Origin: Candidatus Woesearchaeota archaeon
GTDB taxonomy: Archaea; Nanobdellota; Nanobdellia; Woesearchaeales; UBA12501
Length of the DNA: 5,095 bases
Direction: 5' to 3'
NCBI GenBank assembly: GCA_026394915.1
Contig: JAPLZS010000153.1
Location: forward strand, 1-5,095
Below the pieces are notes generated by a model. The model was not told the DNA's origin. It worked only from the letters and a program-made list of their open reading frames with translations, and searched no databases. Shown here piece by piece: positions 1 through 4,549 of this stretch. The translations under genes were made by a program, and so were the position numbers. The stretch's first letter is position 1, and each line of letters begins with the position of its first letter.

Positions 1-371
1 ATCTCTTTCTTTAACATTATGAGCATAGAAATATTGTGTTGAAGCGTTTCCTTGTCATCTCCTTTCCTCAGCACTCCTGCTTCGATAAGGCCATTTATCC
101 TCTTCTCTCTTCCTCTTGATTGCTCTACAAAGAAGAATGCATAAGTATAAGGCCTCCATAAACTATCATTATCCTGCTTGAGTGCGAGTTCTCTTTCTTC
201 AGGAAGGACAATCATATCAAGAAGCTCTTCAAGAGAGAATTCATAGCCTAAAGCCTCATTCATGGCCCTCTTAAGCATTATTTCCTGCTCGTCACCAAAG
301 ACCTTCAGTTTGCTTGATCTTATCACATCATTTATCTGTTCAATCTGCCCTAAAGTAAGTGTCATAATCAT
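1..371 (-). CDS. Unrecognised soluble protein, N-terminal part (C-terminus outside window)
   Basis: Reading the minus strand from the ATG at 371-369 gives 123 open codons to the window edge with no stop. The protein begins MIMTLTLGQIEQINDVIRSS. A second ATG two codons in (365-363) could be the real start, and an in-frame TAA at 377-375 rules out a longer one. The visible part is soluble, charged and mostly predicted helical, with a Glu/Leu-rich stretch (EFSLEELLDMIVLPEERELA) near residues 46-65 and an aromatic patch (WRPYTYAFFFVEQ) near 73-85. No signal peptide or membrane segment is visible. Arg is written as AGG/AGA, as in its neighbours. A TATA-like box lies about 32 bases upstream, so the transcript should have a leader of only a few bases. 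I do not recognise the family and assign no function; confidence is that it is coding. Confidence 0.72.
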   Translation of the reverse strand, partial: MIMTLTLGQIEQINDVIRSSKLKVFGDEQEIMLKRAMNEALGYEFSLEELLDMIVLPEERELALKQDNDSLWRPYTYAFFFVEQSRGREKRINGLIEAGVLRKGDDKETLQHNISMLIMLKKE

Positions 372-397
372 AGTTTATCCCATATAATTCAGAACCC

Positions 398-408
398 CTT
401 TTTATATG
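398..408 (-). promoter_or_regulatory. TATA-like box for the 1-371 gene
   Basis: On the minus strand this reads CATATAAAAAG, centred about 32 bases before the ATG at 371. That spacing predicts a transcription start just upstream of the start codon (short leader or leaderless). Two more AT-rich boxes (about 412-421 and 436-446) lie further up and could be alternatives. Confidence 0.5.
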
Positions 409-455
409 ATATCTTTATATAAGATAAATGAAAGATATATAAATGTTCTCTTGAC

Positions 456-482
456 AAAAAAAATTTTGTGAGATTTTCTCAC
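456..482 (-). terminator. Hairpin plus T tract, likely terminator of the membrane-protein transcript
   Basis: The minus strand reads GTGAGA-AAA-TCTCAC (482-468), a perfect 6-bp stem with a 3-base loop. It is followed by AAAA and then eight T residues (463-456). It lies between the end of the membrane-protein gene at 549 and the promoter of the next gene, which is where a terminator is expected. A second possible stem, ACAAAA/TTTTGT at 454-459 and 464-469, overlaps the first by two bases. Archaeal termination depends mainly on the T tract, so the stem may be secondary. Confidence 0.5.
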
Positions 483-548
483 CCATCCCGAGCATAACAG
501 AACAGAGCCCTGCCCTGCGAATGATCTTATCTATAAACAGCCTCAATT

Positions 549-1019
549 CTATTTCAGTTCTTTCCAACCTAAGATAAGAAGCACCAGTGCAATGGAATAA
601 AAGCAGAATGCATAGATTATGTTCCTTTCCTTTAACATAACATAAGACGAAAATGTGCCCAATGTGCCAAGCCCAAGCAAGACAGCAGCGATCATCCCTC
701 CGTGCCTGTTCCTCCTTATCAAGGAGACTCCTGTGAATATGAGGAGCAGAGTGAGAACAGCAATGCCTATCATCACTAATATCTCAAGGCTGCCAAACCC
801 TTTTGAATATATATACATTCCTGCAAGGCTGAGGAAAGCGAATGCTCCCAAGATGATCAGTATCACTCCGTCGATTACTAGGAATATCTTCTTATAGATG
901 GGCTTTAGACTGGATTCCTGCCTGGAGCTTATCTTTGGTTTAAGCTTTGTTCTTGATTTTGACTTTGATTTTTGTCTGATGATGTCACCCTTTATCGCTA
1001 TTATATGCTTGTTATACAT
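549..1019 (-). CDS. Small four-helix membrane protein with basic N-terminus
   Basis: This 156-residue protein is of unknown family. From the Met at 1019, residues 1-44 are hydrophilic and very basic (QKSKSKSRTKLKPK near 16-29), so this tail is probably cytoplasmic. Four hydrophobic segments follow at about 45-71, 78-101, 109-128 and 134-152. Short basic loops (RRNRHGG after helix 2, KER after helix 3) separate them, and the C-terminus is WKELK. Nothing catalytic is visible. The frame is open to an earlier ATG at 1058 (13 more residues), but that ATG sits inside the TTTAAA box used for the divergent rel promoter, so I prefer 1019. From that box, transcription would begin near 1034 with a leader of roughly 15 bases. 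The stop is TAG (551-549), followed after one codon by TGA. Divergent placement next to rel may mean shared control; this is inference. Confidence 0.72.
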   Translation of the reverse strand: MYNKHIIAIKGDIIRQKSKSKSRTKLKPKISSRQESSLKPIYKKIFLVIDGVILIILGAFAFLSLAGMYIYSKGFGSLEILVMIGIAVLTLLLIFTGVSLIRRNRHGGMIAAVLLGLGTLGTFSSYVMLKERNIIYAFCFYSIALVLLILGWKELK

Positions 1020-1055
1020 ACAAACTCTTTCATTATATAAATATTGCTCTGGAAA

Positions 1056-1067
1056 CATTTAAATATC
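1056..1067. promoter_or_regulatory. Symmetric TATA-like box shared by rel (+) and the membrane-protein gene (-)
   Basis: The palindrome ATTTAAAT at 1057-1064 is centred 27 bases before the rel ATG at 1088, the spacing expected for a leaderless archaeal transcript. A GGAAAC (1051-1056) just upstream resembles a BRE element. The same symmetric box could serve the minus-strand gene, giving a start near 1034. A second box, TTATATAAAT (1033-1042), lies between them and could also serve one of the two. Confidence 0.55.
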
Positions 1068-1087
1068 AACTCTTACTATGTAATCAG

Positions 1088-3010
1088 ATGGTAATGGGTT
1101 TTAATGAGTTCATAGCTGAAGTTCTTGAATTTAATCCAAAAGCAGATAAAGAGCTCATAAAAAAAGCGTTTGAGTTCTCAGAATCAGCGCATAAGGAGCA
1201 CAAGAGAGAGTCCGGAGATCCTTATTTCATCCATCCTCTTGAGACAGCAAGGATACTGATAAAGCTCAGCGCAGACTCTGCCACAATATGCGCTGCGCTG
1301 CTACATGACTGCATAGAGGAGGGATGCTCGACAGTCGAGGAGATAAAGAAGATATTCGGCGCAGAGATCGCGTCCATTGTGGAAGGCCTCACAAAGATAC
1401 AGGGCATACAGTTCGAGTCAAAGGAAGATTACAAGGCAGAGAACCTCAGGAAAATGCTTCTTGCTACGACAAAAGACATAAGGGTCATGCTCATAAAGCT
1501 TGCGGACAGGCTGCACAACATGAGGACCCTGAAATATTTCAGGGAAGACAAGCAGAAGAGGATCGCAAAAGAGACTCTTGAGATATTCGCGCCAATCGCC
1601 CACAAGCTGGGCATGAATGCAATGAAGGGCGAGCTTGAGGATCTTTCTTTGAAATATCTTGAGCCAGAAGCGTATTCTATGCTAAGGAAAAGGATCGCCT
1701 CCAACAGGAGAGAGAGGGAAGAAAGGACAAAGGCATTCATAAAACACATAAAAGACGGGCTTAATGAAAGGGGGATTGAGGCAGTTGTCGAGGGAAGAGC
1801 GAAGTATTTCTATTCCATCTATCAGAAGATGAAGAAAGAGGGCAAGGATTTCAACGAGATCTACGACCTCATCGCAATAAGGATAATAACAAAGACAGTC
1901 CCTGAGTGCTATGCTGCAATAGGCATTGTGCATGATCTTTTCAAGCCGATCCCAGGAAGATTCAAGGATTATATCTCTGTACCGAAGACTAATGGCTACC
2001 AGTCATTGCACACTTCTGTGTTAGGAGAGCATGGAAGGATAATAGAGATACAGATAAGGACGCAGGAGATGCACCACATTGCAGAGGAAGGCGTTGCAGC
2101 GCACTGGAGATACAAAGGCACAGAGAAAGACAAGAAATTCGACAGGAGGATAAGATGGATAAAGCAGCTCCTTGACTGGAAGATGGATTCCAAGACGACA
2201 AAAGACTTCATTGAGGACCTGAAGATAGATCTTTTTGAGAATGAGATAATAGTCTTCACGCCGAAAGGCGACCCCATATCACTGCCAGAAGGATCCACTC
2301 CTGTTGATTTTGCCTATGAAGTCCATACAAACATAGGTCTTCACTGCTCAAAAGCAGAAGTCAACGGCGTCATAGTGCCTCTTGATTACAAGCTCAGGAA
2401 TGGGGACATCGTTTATATTGTCACGAGAGACAATGCAAAGCCTTCAAGGAACTGGCTTAGTTTTGTGAAGACGCCTAAAGCAAAGAGCAAGATAAGATCT
2501 GAGTTAGGGATAAGCCCTGATATGAGGGTGGAAGAGTCTGCAGGAGAGAAGAAAGATGCTGCTGCCGGCAGCATAGAGATACTCAGCAAAAAAGCCCCCC
2601 TTAAATTCTCAAAATGCTGCAGTCCGAAGCATGGGGATCCTGTAATAGCATTCTATACGAAAGACGGCAAGATAACTGTGCATAACAAGGATTGCAAAAG
2701 CCTTCATGACCTTGCCGGAAACAAGACAGCTGATGTCAGATGGAAGGAGAAGGAGAGGGAGTCAAAGAGGCTGAGGATAGTGGTGAGAGACAGCGTAGGC
2801 GTCCTTGCAGGGATACTTGATATAATCGCAAAGGCAGGCATAAGCATACACTCCATCTATACGAGAGCAAAGAAAGACAAGGTCGTTGTGACGATAAACA
2901 TGGCCACGATGGATGATGATGCTGTGAAAAGCGTGATAAAAGCGATAAGATCGATAAAAGATGTGCTTGACATCAGGGAGACATCAGGCATGCCTGACTC
3001 TGAACGTTAA
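1088..3010 (+). CDS. rel: Long Rel/SpoT-type (p)ppGpp synthetase/hydrolase
   Basis: A 640-residue RSH enzyme, which makes (p)ppGpp from ATP and GDP/GTP and hydrolyses it. The HD hydrolase domain (about 25-180) keeps R40, H49, H73-D74, E77, D140 and N144, matching the Streptococcus Rel residues at a constant offset of four. The usual ED pair is EE (E77-E78). The synthetase domain (about 215-345) has GRAKYFYSIY, catalytic D260 (YDLIAIRI), the bifunctional-type RFKD (291-294), YQSLHT (304-309) and E320 in EIQIRT. The TGS domain spans about 387-446, the CC/H/C zinc-finger cysteines are C510, C511 and C536 with H532, and the ACT domain covers about 566-635. The family is usually 700-750 residues; the deficit lies in the helical region between TGS and zinc finger (about 50 residues remain). 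The start is set by a TATA-like box 27 bases upstream. Both activities look intact. Long RSH proteins are uncommon in archaea, so transfer from bacteria is likely, although the Arg codons read (AGG/AGA) match the host style. Confidence 0.96.
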   Translation: MVMGFNEFIAEVLEFNPKADKELIKKAFEFSESAHKEHKRESGDPYFIHPLETARILIKLSADSATICAALLHDCIEEGCSTVEEIKKIFGAEIASIVEGLTKIQGIQFESKEDYKAENLRKMLLATTKDIRVMLIKLADRLHNMRTLKYFREDKQKRIAKETLEIFAPIAHKLGMNAMKGELEDLSLKYLEPEAYSMLRKRIASNRREREERTKAFIKHIKDGLNERGIEAVVEGRAKYFYSIYQKMKKEGKDFNEIYDLIAIRIITKTVPECYAAIGIVHDLFKPIPGRFKDYISVPKTNGYQSLHTSVLGEHGRIIEIQIRTQEMHHIAEEGVAAHWRYKGTEKDKKFDRRIRWIKQLLDWKMDSKTTKDFIEDLKIDLFENEIIVFTPKGDPISLPEGSTPVDFAYEVHTNIGLHCSKAEVNGVIVPLDYKLRNGDIVYIVTRDNAKPSRNWLSFVKTPKAKSKIRSELGISPDMRVEESAGEKKDAAAGSIEILSKKAPLKFSKCCSPKHGDPVIAFYTKDGKITVHNKDCKSLHDLAGNKTADVRWKEKERESKRLRIVVRDSVGVLAGILDIIAKAGISIHSIYTRAKKDKVVVTINMATMDDDAVKSVIKAIRSIKDVLDIRETSGMPDSER

Positions 3011-3018
3011 TTTTATAA
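3009..3018 (+). promoter_or_regulatory. TATA-like box at the end of rel
   Basis: ATTTTATAAA directly overlaps the rel TAA stop (3008-3010). It would place a transcription start near 3040 and give the following small gene its own promoter with a leader of roughly 70 bases or more. Another weaker candidate, TTTGATAAAAAA around 3117-3127, would suit a leaderless start at the ATG at 3153. Confidence 0.35.
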
Positions 3019-3053
3019 ACAGGCGGATTCATCAGCATCATATACCAGGAACA

Positions 3054-3089
3054 GTTTATGGAGATTTTTGGGATATTGATAGCATAAAC
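3054..3089 (+). other. Hairpin enclosing a nine-codon leader ORF
   Basis: GTTTATG (3054-3060) and CATAAAC (3083-3089) form a 7-bp inverted repeat around a 22-base loop. The first arm contains an ATG (3058) and the second contains the TAA (3085-3087) of a nine-codon frame, MEIFGILIA, in a different frame from the downstream gene. It may be a leader structure or chance. Confidence 0.25.
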
Positions 3090-3107
3090 AGATCATCAAC
3101 AGGGGTT

Positions 3108-3467
3108 GTGGTAAATTTGATAAAAAACCAGAAGTACAAGGCAAAGAGCGCAATGCTCAGCAGGAAGCCGAGAACAAATGAATCAGATGAGTTCAAGACA
3201 GCAGTGATCGCGCTTTTCGAAGTGAATAATCCTCACAAGACAGGCGACGAGCCCACAAGGATACTTGAGTTCCCAAACATGGAGAAGGTCAGGGTGAGGA
3301 ACATGAATCTCTCATTCTATCTTGAGGGGAATGATATGGTCATAAATGACCTTAAATCAATAACCATTGAGATTGACGAAGACGCAAGGAAAATAGTGCT
3401 AAAAGCAGAGCAGGAGCAGGTAGAGTCAAGGAAAGAATCTAAGAGGCCTGCAAAGAAAAAAAAGTGA
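3108..3467 (+). CDS. Small orphan protein with lysine-rich tail (start uncertain)
   Basis: The frame ends at TGA 3465-3467. Clear coding character (AAG, GCA, AGG codons) begins around 3114. In-frame starts are GTG 3108, TTG 3117 and ATG 3153; the frame is open back to an ATG at 2961, but that would overlap rel by 50 bases. GTG 3108 has AGGGG only two bases before it, TTG 3117 has it about 11 bases before, and ATG 3153 has an A-rich TATA-like stretch upstream, so the start is unresolved (104-119 residues). The core (about 3180-3400) alternates strand-like and charged segments, for example TRILEFPNMEKVRVRNMNLS. The C-terminus is strongly basic (ESKRPAKKKK), as in many small nucleic-acid or ribosome-associated proteins; that resemblance is only suggestive. 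No membrane segment or catalytic motif is visible. I do not recognise the family. Confidence 0.6.
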   Translation: MVNLIKNQKYKAKSAMLSRKPRTNESDEFKTAVIALFEVNNPHKTGDEPTRILEFPNMEKVRVRNMNLSFYLEGNDMVINDLKSITIEIDEDARKIVLKAEQEQVESRKESKRPAKKKK

Positions 3468-3504
3468 ATCTTGTTCTAAACTTATAAATTCTATTTTATA
3501 CTGC

Positions 3505-3542
3505 CCATCAAAAGTATAAACATCCAAGCTTTTTATTGATGG
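3505..3542. repeat. Inverted repeat in the spacer before the 181-residue protein
   Basis: CCATCAA (3505-3511) and TTGATGG (3536-3542) are perfect 7-bp inverted arms separated by 24 bases of AT-rich DNA. They lie between the stop at 3467 and the TATA box at about 3591. They could be an operator for a dimeric regulator or part of a 3' end structure. T-rich runs nearby (about 3468-3500) may terminate the upstream transcript. Confidence 0.3.
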
Positions 3543-3590
3543 TATATGCAGTCCATAAAGTTCATATAATTTCTAATTACAGAGTAGTAA

Positions 3591-3602
3591 CATTTATATA
3601 GG
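3591..3602 (+). promoter_or_regulatory. TATA box for the 181-residue protein
   Basis: CATTTATATAGG is a strong archaeal-type TATA box centred about 26-27 bases before the ATG at 3623. This predicts a leaderless mRNA; no Shine-Dalgarno sequence is present before the start, which agrees. Confidence 0.68.
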
Positions 3603-3622
3603 TTTGATATGTTCTTGGATTT

Positions 3623-4168
3623 ATGTCAGAATCAAGATCTCTTGAGCAGATACTTAATGATAAGATTGCTTACTTGCAAGAACAATACCAGCAGGATGGC
3701 TCACTGCAAAAAAAGCATATGGCAGGTCGTTTTCGCGAGTGTTATGACAGGCACTATGAATCAGCCGTTGAAAAATTTAAAGAGTTATATGGAGAAAATG
3801 CTATTCCGGTACTTATCGGAAAACATTTTTCATGGACACTCATCAAAAAAGCTGCAGAATATGGTTCAGATGTCAGCTATTATGCAGGCTTGCTCCCGGC
3901 TAATAACCCTCAACAGCCAAGTGATGAGTTCATAAAAGAATGGGGTGATATGTTAAGTGATATGGAAAAAGAGCTGGACACAATCGCAATAAAACTAAAA
4001 GGAGAGTATGGTCCAAAAGATTATATTGCTTGGATTCATGAACAATCTGCATCAAAACAACCCAAAGGAACAGTACATGTTTCTATTTATGGCCCAAAAG
4101 AGATCAATGAAGCAGGTGATTTTGATGATTTATTTGAATTAACTTGCAAATACATTGCTAATTTGTAA
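3623..4168 (+). CDS. Unrecognised 181-residue soluble protein
   Basis: A complete frame from ATG 3623 to TAA 4168. The start is fixed by a TATA box at leaderless distance. The protein is soluble and mostly predicted helical. A Gln-rich coiled-coil-like N-terminus (about 7-30, LEQILNDKIAYLQEQYQQ) is followed by a basic His/Tyr patch (GRFRECYDRHYE, about 35-46) and an acidic helical middle (EWGDMLSDMEKELDTIAIKL, about 106-125). After a short basic link comes a strand-like segment (GTVHVSIYGPKE) and an acidic C-terminus (DFDDLFELTCKYIANL). There is no signal peptide, membrane helix or known catalytic motif. Two of its four Arg codons are CGT and CGC, whereas those I read in rel are AGG/AGA, and it uses more T-ending codons. 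This suggests a different origin, perhaps recent acquisition. It is convergent with the small minus-strand gene beyond 4270. I assign no function. Confidence 0.8.
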   Translation: MSESRSLEQILNDKIAYLQEQYQQDGSLQKKHMAGRFRECYDRHYESAVEKFKELYGENAIPVLIGKHFSWTLIKKAAEYGSDVSYYAGLLPANNPQQPSDEFIKEWGDMLSDMEKELDTIAIKLKGEYGPKDYIAWIHEQSASKQPKGTVHVSIYGPKEINEAGDFDDLFELTCKYIANL

Positions 4169-4205
4169 ATAGAATATTAAATCGGGCTTATGAAAAAATT
4201 ATCGC

Positions 4206-4233
4206 GGCCCTGCAGAACCCCTTCCACAGGGCC
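4206..4233. terminator. GC-rich hairpin between convergent genes
   Basis: GGCCCTG (4206-4212) and CAGGGCC (4227-4233) form a perfect 7-bp stem with a 14-base loop in an otherwise AT-rich spacer. On the minus strand it is followed after a few bases by T6 (ATAATTTTTTC, near 4190-4200), and a further T7 run lies before it (about 4242-4248). It sits between the stop of the plus gene (4168) and of the minus gene (4270), as expected of a bidirectional terminator. Confidence 0.5.
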
Positions 4234-4269
4234 ATTTCTCTAAAAAAATATGAAAATATGATTTTGGCT

Positions 4270-4401
4270 TCAGGACGACTCTTCCATGCTCTCTAGATGC
4301 ATCATGAGCCCTTCTTCAGACAGCTCATCAAAGAATTCATCGTTCTCAAGCTGTATCAGTCTGATCTTTTTCATGAACTCACCCCTTGTTTTGCTGCGCA
4401 T
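4270..4401 (-). CDS. Small acidic protein on the minus strand; true start probably at 4433 in another frame
   Basis: From ATG 4401 the minus strand encodes 43 residues ending at TGA 4272-4270: MRSKTRGEFMKKIRLIQLEN, then DEFFDELSEEGLMMHLESME and ESS. A basic, probably helical front is followed by an acidic helical tail; I do not recognise the family. The frame stays open upstream, where it reads VGKIISIGLD just before this Met. A better ATG lies at 4433 with a TATA-like TTAATAAATG about 26 bases further up, but it is out of frame and meets TAA after four codons (M-L-G-K). Joining the two frames would give a 54-residue protein beginning MLGKIISIGLDMRSK. A one-base loss in an A run, frameshifting, or simply a start at 4401 are all possible. 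It is convergent with the 181-residue gene and divergent from the phoU-like gene. T7 and T6 runs downstream suit termination. Confidence 0.5.
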   Translation of the reverse strand: MRSKTRGEFMKKIRLIQLENDEFFDELSEEGLMMHLESMEESS

Positions 4402-4433
4402 ATCCAATCCAATGCTGATTATTTTCCCAACAT

Positions 4434-4549
4434 TACTATATCCTATAGAAACATTTATTAATATATACTTTATCTATATATTATATATATCGCATAATAA
4501 ATATATACCTATCCGGAAAAATAACAGATATCGCGCAGGGGTGTGATAT
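4434..4549. promoter_or_regulatory. AT-rich divergent promoter region
   Basis: This 116-base region is almost entirely A and T from 4451 to 4509. For the minus gene, TTAATAAATG (about 4452-4461) lies at leaderless distance from ATG 4433. For the plus gene, ATAATAAATATATACC (4494-4509) would start transcription near 4527. The 9-mer AATATATAC occurs twice in direct orientation, at 4460-4468 and 4500-4508, exactly 40 bases apart; in both copies TATC follows closely. Confidence 0.45.
4538..4543 (+). promoter_or_regulatory. Ribosome binding site of the phoU-like gene
   Basis: GGGGTG ends six bases before ATG 4550 and matches most of the archaeal GGAGGTG motif. It decides this start, and is the only convincing Shine-Dalgarno site in the window; the other genes look leaderless or short-leadered. 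Confidence 0.6.

Larger units (their letters stand above)
372..548. other. Spacer between two minus-strand genes, no coding seen
   Basis: The right part (483-548) is relatively GC-rich and holds a tandem GCCCTGCCCTGC (507-518). The left part is AT-rich promoter DNA. I find no convincing ORF, tRNA or box C/D motif pair. A TATA-like ATCTATAAAC (529-538) could in principle drive a short minus-strand RNA ending at the T8 tract, but nothing else supports one. Confidence 0.5.

Noticed and set aside
481..525. Stretch resembling the CCCATCCCGA part of 5S rRNA
   Set aside because: Only about ten bases match; the closing helix, the GGAAGUUAAG-like segment and the proper length are missing, so it is chance similarity.
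655..897. 80-codon plus-strand frame
   Set aside because: It lies wholly opposite the membrane-protein gene, has no promoter or ribosome site, and shows no family features; it is a shadow.
1222..2298. Several minus-strand and one plus-strand frames inside rel
   Set aside because: All overlap well-supported rel codons with intact catalytic motifs; these are shadow frames of a long AGG/ATA-rich gene.
2961..3107. Upstream extension of the small basic protein to the ATG at 2961
   Set aside because: It would overlap the rel C-terminus by 50 bases and include sequence of poor coding character; conservation could still revive it.
4286..4546. 86-codon plus-strand frame in the 4169-4549 spacer
   Set aside because: It is antisense to the better-supported small minus-strand gene and runs through the AT-rich divergent promoter; its composition is that of a shadow.
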